Shown here: piece by piece, positions 26,169-37,700 of the stretch
How positions within the stretch are numbered: position 1 is the first letter of the stretch
Layout: each line of letters starts with the position of its first letter
DNA from: Nectonema munidae
Taxonomy: Eukaryota; Nematomorpha; Nectonematoida; Nectonematidae
Length of the DNA: 64,000 nt
Assembly: GCA_030549495.1 (NCBI GenBank)
Contig: JAUIRK010001060.1
Coordinates: 310,001 to 374,000, forward strand
Direction: 5' to 3'
Notes under the pieces: generated by a model
The model's input: only the letters and a program-made list of their open reading frames with translations
Databases searched by the model: none
What the model was told of the DNA's origin: nothing
Position numbers and translations under genes: made by a program

Positions 26169-26472
26169 TTAGGATAAGTTTTTATTCAGCTCATTATAAA
26201 CAAGAAAATAATTTCTAGATGATGATTTTAAATAACTACCATTAAAAGCTTAGATGAAAAACTGCTATAAAAAAATATATATATAATTGAAAAACAGTAA
26301 ATTAGCTTAAAAATGTAAAATGCTGTTGAAATTAAATTTAACTTAGTAATTTTGATTTGAAATTCATATATTGAAGAAAAATTTTTGATAGCATTTGTCT
26401 TGAAATGAGTTTAATGACTCTGCCCAGCTCTGCCCACTTCTGCCCACCTCTACCCACTAATTAGCATTACCC
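26169..26472 (-). repeat. Right MULE terminal inverted repeat
   Basis: Complement of the left end with two length differences: one extra tgggcag unit near the tip and a short AT run (about 26268-26284) absent from the left end. Otherwise the two repeats are close to identical. Confidence 0.85.
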
Positions 26473-28710
26473 AGAGAAACTCAGTTTTATGTGTTTTTAT
26501 TTGTTGGATAAATAGTTAATCTGAATCGTCTTTTCCTTTGTTTTGGATAATATTTAATTGCTACTTTCTTTAGAAGATTAATATATAGGACATTTTTGTT
26601 TCAGTTATCTTTTGGGTATGTTTGGGATATTTTAAGTACTGCTTTGCTATAAGTTTGATGAGAGAACGCAGTCTTTATTACATTTGAATTGGTAGAAAGG
26701 ACATACTTTTCAAGAAAGGAAACTTTATCCATCATGTGCGCGATCCTATTTGCTAAATCTTCTTTTGATAATTTATTAGAAGTAATGAAAAATAAAGGTA
26801 TTTATTATGTAATATAGTTAGAAGTCTAAATATGTAACTTTTGTGTTCGATACTGATGTGAAATATTCATTGAATTTCAGAAAAATCAAAACTCTGTCCA
26901 TTTTTATGCTTTTTCAATCAGTAAGTTTGTTTTAGATTTTATTATAATAGAATAGAGTTGGGCTCGATTGTGATTAATCAGAATCACATAAATTACTAGA
27001 TTCGTAATCAGATGATAATTTTTTTTAGAATACAAAATTAGAACTAGAGAACTACAAAAATCAGATTCTCTCATTAATTGTCATGATGGAAGCTTCGTTG
27101 GTATTTATCAGGAGAACGAGTAGAGTTTCGTGAAAACTAAAAATTGAGCTTCACAGCAAGTTCCCTATCGAGTCAAAACAATTAGATTTATAGATGGATT
27201 AAATGTTTTTGTGGGAGATTGCATATTTGTTGAACGAATTTATTTTTCCTAATTAAAATTCTATGTAGTCTTCAAAAAATTACCAAGATACATTGTTCTC
27301 GTTGTGCTTTACCAAAAAGCGCTTGAAATGCGATTTATTTTTTTATTGAACAACATTTTTCAATGGAAGCATTTAAAAGGTCTTGTATTTTACTTATAAT
27401 TCGGTCTAGCTAATTACTGACCCACACTTTCAAATTTATATTTTCATCTAACAAAAGGTTAAATTTATTTTTTTGTTACTTTTAGAGTCAGTTTTAGTAT
27501 AGTTAGAATATTGTTTGTTTTAAAGTTAGTGTTAGCATAGTTAGAAATATTGTTAGTTTTTGAGTTGGTGTTAGTATAGTTAGAATATTGTTAGTTTTAG
27601 AGTTAGTGCTAGCATATTTAGAATATTGTTAGTTTTAGAGTTAATTTTAGCATAGTTAGAGTATCGTTAGTCTTAGAGTTGTTAGTATAGTATAACATAG
27701 TATATCATATTTTCAAATCCAACATTATATTGGAAGTTTGTTTGGCAGTTTTAGACTTGATTAAAAATTAATTAGTGGTGATAAAACGTGTATTATCCAA
27801 TTAGTGGTTCTGATATTTTTTATTCTAAATTAAATTATTAATTGTAAATTTTAAAACTCATCTTTTGATAAAGATCGTGGGCTGCATTTTTTAAGTCTAG
27901 AATGTCTGACGAAATGCTATTCTGATAAATCAACCTTAAACTATATTTTGTCTTTTAAAATGAACTATGTTTAAGGAAAATTTATAGCAACAGTACACAA
28001 AATCCTTAGAAATTATTCTTATTTTTAACTACCTCAAGATGCTTCCTACTTTAGATGTTTTTACGTAGTTTTTAAATATGGTACGTAAGGTGTATACAAA
28101 ATTTTAGTTTGATAACGTCCTATAACCGGTTGTAAATGATATGTTTTTTAGTTTTTTAATATGTATCTAAAAAATTACGCCTAGTCTTAAGAAAATTATT
28201 TTTTAATAATCGCTAATATTTTCAAGTTTTAATTTTTATAACAATTTTTTTCACGTTTCTTACATTTTTCAAAAAAAAACTTTTTTTTTTTTAAAAGATG
28301 TACTTCTTCAAAGATTTTGTGGACTCCTAAATCATTACATATTTAATGTGCTAACCTAAATTATTATAATGTGGACCCCTTGGAAAATTTCGTCCATGAA
28401 CCACGTTGTGAAAAAATGTTCTACAAATTTATGTCTACTTAGATTACTCAAAAATTATAAAAATAGGCAAAGCTGAAAAACAAAGATCCATTAAAATCGA
28501 AGGTTAATTTATTTAAACCAATTTTTAATCCAAAAAGATTGAATAATTTGATTGGAATTAATATGGATTTTCAAAATCTGCTGCATGTTGTAGACTTAAA
28601 TCGCAATCAAGAAGTTGTCGTCGTTAGTTAAATCTGACAAAGGGGTGAAATGTATTAAAAAATGTTAATTTTAAAAATATCATTTTCAAAAGTTAAATTT
28701 ATTTTCTTAG
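26473..28710. other. Region upstream of the SLC6 gene
   Basis: Contains one minisatellite (27483-27700) and otherwise unremarkable AT-rich DNA. Any promoter and 5' non-coding exon of the SLC6 gene should lie here, but no element can be assigned from sequence alone. Confidence 0.4.
27483..27700 (+). repeat. Minisatellite of ~38-42-bp units
   Basis: About five imperfect copies of a unit built from tagcatagttagaatattg followed by ttagttttagagt. There are almost no C residues on this strand. Confidence 0.85.
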
Positions 28711-31700
28711 ATGAACTTAGAGTCAGTGTCATCAAAAAATGATAAATGGAGTCATCACCTCGATTTTCTTGTCACTTTGATCGGATACGCTGTTGGTATC
28801 GGCAATTTTTGGCGCTTTCCCTATCTTGCCTATAGAAATGGTGGAGGTAGTTCTTTTTGATTTACATTTTTGAACCCAAATTTCAACAATGTTTTTTTTG
28901 TATGATGCTGTTTTCCAGCAATGTGCTCTGTAAGTCTTTATGAAGTTGTAAGACATCGGCTTAACCATTTTAACCCTATTAGTGCTGGGCAAAATTTGTC
29001 CGCTCAAGTGCTGGGGGGGGGGCGTAAAGTGCCCCCCGCCCTATTTTCTCAGATATTAATAAGTTTTTATAAATATTTTTAATGTTACATATATATTTCA
29101 ACTATGCTGAATTCAGTGGTGATGGCCATTTTTTTTATCAAAATCAATCAAACCTGTCAAAAAATTGATTTATATTTGACAGCTCATCTCAGAAAGGAAC
29201 TTTTTATTTAAATAATTATATAAAGTTTTTTACACATGTATACCCATTTTCAAATATGCTGAATTCAGTGGTGATATTCATTTTTTATGAAAATCAATCA
29301 AACCTGTCAAAAAATTGATCTAAATGTAACAGCTCATCTCAAAAAGGAACTTTTTATCTAAATAATTATATATAGGTTTTTACACATGTATACCCATTTT
29401 CAAATATGCTGAATATTTTTTATGAAAATCAATCAAACCTGTCTAAAAATTGATCTAAATGTGACAGCTCATCTCAAAAAGAAACTTTTTATTTAAATAA
29501 TTATATAAAGTTTTTTACACATTTATACCCATTTTCAAATATGCTGAATTCAGTGGTGTTATTCATTTTTTTTATGAAAATCAATCAAACTGTCAAAAAA
29601 TTGATCTAAATGTGACAGCTCATCTCAAAAAGAAGCTTTTAATCTAAATAATTATATAATGTTTTTTATACATCCATTTTCAAGCATGCTGAATTCAGTG
29701 GTGATATTCATTTTTTTATAAAAATCATTCAAACCTGTCAAAAAAGTGATTTACATATGACAGCTCATCTCAAAAAAGAAACTTTTTATCCAAATAATTA
29801 TATAATGTTTTTTACACATATACACCCATTTTTAGGCATGCTGAATTCAGCGGTGATATTCATTTTTTTTTATAAAAATCAATTAAAGTTATCAAAGCAT
29901 TGATTTATATATGATAGCTCATCTTAAAAAGAAACTTTTTATCTAAGTAATAATATAAAGTTTTTTACACATATATACCCATTTTTAAGCATGCGTAATT
30001 CAGTGGTGATATTCATTTTTTTAATAAAAATCAATCAAAACTGTCAAAAAATTGATTTATCTCAAAAAAAAGGATCATGCACGGTTTTTTGAATTAGAGA
30101 ATTACGTTTAATAGAAAGTATAGGGAGATGATGAAGTTTACCGTGTATGGCATTTTACACACATATACCGATTTTCAAGTAGGATGTGTTTACTGGTTAT
30201 ATTCCTTTTTTTTTTTATAAAAAATTAGTCAAACCTGACAAAATAATTTAAATATGACAGCCCATGTCAAAATTAAAATTTTTATTCTTATAAAAAGTTT
30301 TTTATACATTTCAAGTATGTAGAATTTAAGGTGATGTCATTTTTTATGAAATCAATAAAACCTGTCAAAAAAATCGATAATTCACTCAAAATATTTCATT
30401 CTACAGTAACTTATGTAACTCGATAGGACCTCCATCTTTTTGGCTACAAATTCCTTATCGACTTATAGTCTCTACGTCATATTATAATTTACAGTATGTA
30501 ATTTTGCTATTCATTCCATGATGATCCTTTCTTGGTAGCTCTTTTTTCATTAGAAATTTATATTCTTCAATGTGTGTTCGAAAATTTTTTTATAATGATA
30601 AAATTACTTTTTTCCTCTCTCAAAGCATTTTGATTAAAGAATCTTCTGGATGATCTTAGACTTTTTTTATCAGTATCGTGTATTTTATTATCAGACCTGA
30701 ATATTTGTCAACCAATCTCATTTCAATGAATCATTCGTGATGTTCATTGTTCAATTACAAAAAGTTGTCCACGTTCTTCATCTAAAAAATTATTTCTTTG
30801 ACGCAAAAAGAAAAAGATGGACAAATTCAATTTAAATTAAAATTATCTTGATAGTGACTAAATTCTCACATATTGGCATCTGTGCCATTTTTGATAAATC
30901 TGACCTATTCTAAATTTTCAGATTTCCTACCCATCTTAGCTAAATGTTAACTGTAATCCTAGATGATAAGCTATAGATTTAAATATTTTTCATTTGTAAA
31001 AGAGGAACTTTTTTTTCACAGTCAAAATCTTTTTTGAAGCATCTAATATTATATAATTAAACCACTTCCTAGTTCATTAGAACATTGTAGATCTTCCATT
31101 TAGTCAAGATACATATTTTTTTTAATTATTTGTTTTGATCACATGTTCTCTTTTCAATTAGTTTTCAACTTGGTTCCTTCTCTCATACAAATTTTCAAAA
31201 GATTTTATAATACGTTTTATTTTTTTTAATAAATATTTCATACTCAAGATGATTGTAGAAAGTATTATAAGCCAAAATATACAAAAAAAAAAGTATATTT
31301 TTACTATATACCTAATATGCAGCCATTTTTTGAAAATTTTTTTACAGAACTGATTTTCAGGCATACATTACTAATTCAATTGCCACTTCGAGATATTTTT
31401 TAACCGTATTATCCAAAATCCAGTACAGAAATTAAATAAGCATAGTCGATTTGGTATAAAACAGATATTTTATTTTTTTGAAAATATTTTTGAAGACAGT
31501 ATCTAGAAGTAAACCACAAATCTGATTGAACCTCTCAGATATTTTAAAACCATAAATGCCAAAACTGAGTCCAAAAATGAAACCAGCATCTTCCATTTGG
31601 CATAAAAACAGATATTTTATTTAAATTTAAAAAATATTTCTGTAGACATTAGACGTAAATCCAACATTTGATTGATACTTTCAGACATTTAAAACCTCTA

Positions 31701-34700
31701 AATGAAAAAAATGATTTCAGAAATAAAAATTATCATGGTCGAATTGGTATAAAAATATATATTTCATGTAAAATTAGAGAGAATATTTTGGGATATAGTT
31801 TTACGACATAAACCCCAAATTTGATTGACACTAGCAGTAAAACCTCTAAATGGGAAAACTGTGTTCAGAAATGAAATCATCATGATCTATTTGCTATAAA
31901 AACATATATTTCACATAAAATTTGAATCAATATTTTTGAAAACAAATTTTAGAACTAAACGCAAATTTGATTGATACTTATAGGTATTTTCAAATTCAAA
32001 CTGCTAAAATTGAGTCCATAAATGAAACTAGCATGGTTGATTTGGTATAAAAACATATATTTAATTGAAAAATTTGAATGAATGTTTTTGGAGACAATTT
32101 TTAGAAGTAAACCGCAAATTTCATTAACACTTATAAATGTTTTCACATCCTAAATGTAAAAAATGAGTTCAGAAATGAAAACAGCATGATTGATTTGGTA
32201 TAAAAACATATATTTCATGTAAAATTGAGAGAATATTTTTGGAGATAGCTTTTAGAAGTAAACCGCAAATTTGATTGACATTGACAGATATTTTAAAACC
32301 TCTAAATGTGAAAAATGAGTTCAGAAATGAAAACAGCATGGTTGATTTGGTATAAAAACATATATTTAATTGTAAAATTTGAAATGTATTTGGAGACAAT
32401 TTTTAGAAGTAAACCGCAAATTTAATTAACCCTTATAGGTATTTTCACATCCTAAACGTAAAAAATGAGTCCAGAAATGAAACCAGCATGGCCGATTTAG
32501 TATAACAGATATATTTCATTGTAAGATTTGAATGAATGTTTTTGGAGATAATTTTTAGAAGTAAACCGCGAATTTGATGAACACTTATAGGTATTTTCAG
32601 ATCCTAAACATAAAAAATGAGCCCTGAAATGAAACCAGCATGGCCGATTTAGTATAACACATATATTTTATGTAAAATGTGAAGGAATATTTTTGGGGTA
32701 ATTTTCAGAAGTAAACCGCAAATTTGATTAACACTTATAGGTATTTTCAAATTCTAAATGTAAAAATTGAGTCCAGAAATGAAAACAACATGATCGATTT
32801 GGTATAAAATATATATTTTATGTAAAATGTGAAGGAATGTTTTTGGAGACAATTTTTAGAAGTAAACCGCAAATTTAATTAACACTTATAGGTATTTTCA
32901 CATCATAAACGTAAAAAATGAGTCTAGAAATGAAACCAGCATGGCCGATTTAGTATAACAGATATATTTCATTGTAAGATTTGAATGAATGTTTTTGGAG
33001 ATAATTTTTAGAAGTAAACCGCAAATTTGATGAACACTTATAGGTATTTTCAAATCCTAAATGTAAAAATGAGTCCAGAAATGAAAACAGCATGACCGAT
33101 TTAGTATAAAAACATATATTTTATGTAAAATTTAAAGGTATATTTTATTAGATACATTTTTAATCAATCAAAATTTTGATTGACATTTTCTAAAAAGTAG
33201 CCATGATTATTGAAAAAATTAAATATATAAACTCTTATGCGTTCCAAACTGTATATAATTATAAATTTTCAGAGTATTATATAATATAGATCCTAAGTTA
33301 TAAGGTTAAGTACAGATAATGTCGAAATTTTGCTGAAAAATTTTAATTTTTGATTTTGATTGACAGTTTTGGACGTGAAAGGGTCATTCAACTACCATGA
33401 AAATGGTTTCAAAAGATGTAGCTAGCGATTTTAGGAAAAGTCACAAAATTTAAAGGGATATGATTCAGCCAATCTTCTACAATTATTTTTTTAGTGAAGG
33501 GATGGGGGGGGGGGGCGTTTTACGCCCCTCAGCACTAATAGGGTTAAAATAAAAATACTTGCTAGTTTGCTTTTCAATATTTGCCAGTTTTCTCAAAATT
33601 CTACTCAAAGATATTTCTATTTTTCATAAGACTACTATTGGCTGCCTTCACATCACAATGAAAAGAAAATCGAAAGTATTTGTAAGAAAGGTGTATGTAT
33701 ATCCTCTAATTTGTCATCATATACTTATTTGTTTGGATAATATTTTTCTTTGAGAGATTATTTCACCATTATATTCTTTTCACCTTTCCTTAGTGAACTT
33801 TTTTATGTCTGTAATAGTCCAATTTATGAGCTAAGATACTAAAATTCAAATAAATTATTCTTTTTACGATTCGCTTTCAAAAATTGGTCATATTTTGATT
33901 TAGTATACTCCTGCCATAATCATCTATGGTACAACAGAGAATTATGACACGTTGTATTCCAATTAAGGACTGTTTATATCGATATTCTAAAAGTCTATTA
34001 CGCAAGATTTCATGCTTCGATTTCATTTCATCACGTTATAAATTTAAAAATTTCAAATTATCACGGCATATGTGAACACAGACTATGATGGAGAAAATTT
34101 TTTTCTTTTCACCTATTCTTTCGTAGGATAGGGTTTAAGAAAAACTTGAACCCTAACCCTGTCCTACTCTATATTTCAATAAAAACGAGAAAATTTTTCA
34201 CATACTTTTTTAGAATATTTGCTGTTTATTCAACGACAGCCACCTCTAATAAACGCCCATCTTTTTATAACGACCAGTTTCAAATATTTCAAATGTATCC
34301 TGATTGAGTTTGTTCTATCTCCAAACTGTTCATAACAATATAGACCACTTTTCATGCTTGATCTCTTTATACTTGTTTGATTGTAATATGAAAATTGTTT
34401 ACATTTTTTTACTTCAAATAAATGTTGTTTGAATATTATTGTGATACTTATTATTAATTCTAACCATAAAAGTTAAAGTCAACGGTTTTATGGAAAAACA
34501 CAACTCATTTTTTTTTCCGGCCAAATTGTGATTATTTCAAACCCCACTTGTTCGATAAAATATTTCACTTTGTGCTTTCCACTGCTGGAAATTATGCCCT
34601 AACTTTTACCTATTTTTGCATATAACTTGATTATTTTGCGTTAGGTTCCTTTCTTGTTGCATATTGGCTATGTGTTGGGCTGCTTGGAGTTCCATTATTT

Positions 34701-37700
34701 CTTCTAGAAGTTACGATGGGACAGTTCACTGGAAAAGGTGCTATACGTGTTTGGTCATTTTGCCCACTGCTAAGAGGTTATATCACTTACAATTATATTT
34801 TCTTATTTGTCATGCGGATATGTATTTTTGAATATCACTTTCATCATTTTTATGTTCTTGGTCTTTGTATTTTTGAGATATGTCAAATTTGGTGATAAAT
34901 CACATTATAATTTACTCCTTCGAATTGGTTATTTAGTAGACAGTGAGTTAGCTAGACAGTTACTTCATTTATAAGTCAATGATGTAAAAATTTAAAAAAT
35001 GTCACTATTGAAATTAAATGCCATAGCCCATAAAATTCATTAAAAAAACAGAAATTTTTCCAAAAAAATTCTGGAAACATGATTTGAATGCTGTAAAATA
35101 GTTTTTAACTAAAAGTTATCAATTTTGAAAGTTGATATGCTCGAAATGGTTTTTATTTGAAATATTCTAGAAGCGTCAAATTTTAATAAATTAGTCAATA
35201 TTTCAGCCAACTTTCATTGATTTGGCCATCAAAATGTATTGGATGATGAAGTATTGAATCAAAAAAGTTAAAAACATGGCAAATTTGCTTTTCATATTTA
35301 ATAGTAATCATTCGTTCTTAACCTGGGGTTTGCCAAATCCTAACGACTCCAATAAGTATTTTTAAGTGTTCCGTGATCAAATTTTATAGTGTAATTTATG
35401 TGATCTTTTTCTGAATTTTAAAATTTTGTTTTTTTCCCCTTTATAACACTTTTTCATACTTTTTTTTTGATTTACCCTTTTTGTCAACCTAATTCCTTTA
35501 AATTTGTGTGTTTTAATTTCCATTTTGTCATCTCATATATTTAATCTTGTCGATGTATTAATTAGATTTACAGATGATAATTACTCACTGTCAGTTCTTG
35601 CAATAAACAGAAACCTTTTTTCAGTTGTAAACTTAGGATATGGGATAATTATTTAAATCTTGACAGTGTAGCCACAAATACACTTTAAAAATAAAGATGG
35701 CCAAACCCTTTTATCTCGATTTAAAATTACCATGTGTTGGCATCTATGCATTATGCATATATCATATATCGTTTGAGGCATAGTTTTTTTAATTTTTTTT
35801 TTTAATATATTTTTTTTAATTTACCAGTTTTGGATTTTTAGTGCATTCTTTGCTTGGAATGATTGTGTATTTTTTCCAATGGTCGTATGAAGACATCAAC
35901 ATACAGTCTTAGTTGTTCTTCGCCCCTATGTTTCGCTATCTCATTAAAACATAATCGATCAGTTAGTGATTAACTCAGTGAATACAGCGTTGGTGTGTGG
36001 AATGTACATAACAATTTTTAGCATTAACGATGGGTAACTGTTGAACCAGACAACTTTTATGTCAACCACCATATGGTACTGCTGGATGCATGTATCTGCT
36101 TCCATTTAACCCATTTAGGACTAATGTTTCTATTTTGGAACATAAGTAATTTCATCTTCGTCTGCTTTTTTCAATGACTTTGAATATAAATCGTCTGCGT
36201 TTTTTTAGATATCGTCTGCTTTGCTTGGTCTTAAATGGGTTAAAGTTGAAATTTGTTTGAAGCTGAGGAAAATTTATTTGTTTTGAAAGTTGGCGCGACT
36301 TTTCTACCAAACTTTCTACTTTACATGGTTTTGACCATAACTGTAAAGGTGTTAGTTTTGTGGGTATGTGTGGTGTTAATTTAAAAGATGATCAGTGTTA
36401 TGTGTATGTTTCGTAAGGTTTAAAGAAATGAGATTTATTAATAAACAAATAAATTTAATTAACACAATGGAGATTGTCTAGTGGTGGAAGCGTGGTGTCT
36501 CGTTCCAGATGATGGTCTGAGTTCAATTCCTAATCGTGACTATCCTTACCATCTATCCAGCTATAGAAGTTTATTATTAAAAAAAATAAATATAAATAGA
36601 AAAATGATCATTCGAATTATGCGTTGATTATTATTATTAGTTCCTGGAAGCTCATGTTCTAAGGTTGCACTAAGAACATAAAAATTTTTCAAGTATGTTT
36701 TGGATACACAGAGTGTAACCGATAAGCAGGAAAAACAAAAATCAATAAAAGCAATTTCTGTCTACACCCAAAAAACGTCCCATAATTACTTTTTTTTATT
36801 ATCAATTTGCTTTTTTTTGATAACTTTTTTGAAAAAAAGAAGAAAATTGTTATATATATATAAAGTCAATTAAAGTTAAAAAATAATAACTTTTTTTATA
36901 AAGTAAAATTATAAATTTACTTCTAATTCTATTTAGAACTTAAAAAAGACAATTTACAATTTTAAAAAGGATCATTTAAAAAAGACAAATTAGAATTGAA
37001 AAAAGACAAATTAGAACTAAAAATAGGTACTTTAGAAGTAAAAATTATATATATCACTGATTAAAAAAGAAAAATGGACGAATCATTTTCTAGACCTTAA
37101 TTTAACTCACTGGTTCTTGAAAGCGAATTATCTTCTTTTCTTTTTCAATGAGTTTTTATATAACTTAAATCAGGTTTTATGGAACATTAGTGTGGAGCTT
37201 ATATCTTCGGAGACAAAAATTTGCCAGACATCCTCTGCCTTCTTTTTCAATAAGCAGACAATTTTCATCTTTTGGGACACGAGTGTCACGCTGGTCCTCA
37301 AAGGATTAAATGATAAATCCTAGTGATGGAACTATATCAAAGTTTTGTACGATTCCGATGCTGATCTAGATTCTAAATTTGAATTTATAGATTTGTAAAT
37401 TAATGTAAAAATATGTTTGCATTTGGAAATTAATAAATAGAGTTAAATGAAATTTAAAGTTATTTATTAGATACTAAAGATAAAAAGAATTGAGACTAAG
37501 GTATCGTAACAAGGAGAACTAATTAAATTTTAGGCTGTGATTTCAATTTCGATATTTAACACGATTTTCATTGTTAACCCATTTGTTCCGACCAGGGTTG
37601 ACTAAATACTATTTTTTGAAATCGATGCTCTTTATTCTGAATATAAAATATAATTACAAAAATACAAAAACATATGATTCTCACACCCGTTTTTAAATGG

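Larger units (their letters stand above)
20900..26472. mobile_element. Mutator-like element (MULE) with long terminal inverted repeats
   Basis: Near-identical inverted ends of about 280-300 bp lie at 20900-21182 and 26169-26472, both starting gggtaatgctaattagtggg. Between them is one minus-strand gene encoding an OTU protease domain and a MULE transposase. The flanking 8-9 bp (gcatcata on the left, agagaaac on the right) do not match, so no target duplication is visible; one end may have been rearranged. No second gene is seen: 21183-22900 and 25500-26168 hold no supported frame. Confidence 0.85.
28974..33543. mobile_element. TTAA-type fold-back element 2 with tandem-repeat arms
   Basis: TTAA lies at 28970-28973 and 33544-33547. 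The ends are ccctattagtgctg and its exact complement, each followed by a G-rich stretch. The left arm is an array of about nine ~150-bp units (29060-30400), the core spans about 30415-31385, and the right arm is an array of about twelve ~151-bp units in opposite orientation (31385-33180), followed by a subterminal segment (33180-33470) shared with element 1. The core is an inverted relative of the core at 10555-11470. No coding region is supported. It lies in intron 1 of the SLC6 gene. Terminal structure suggests piggyBac-type mobility. Confidence 0.85.

Noticed and set aside
28974-33543. CRISPR-like or centromeric array
   Set aside because: Units are ~151 bp, degenerate and contiguous, with no spacers, and they sit inside TTAA-bounded ends within an intron.
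37100-37309. Possible TTAA MITE starting ctcactggttcttg and ending ctcaaagga
   Set aside because: Its two ends are direct, not inverted, copies of each other, so the borders are not those of one element.
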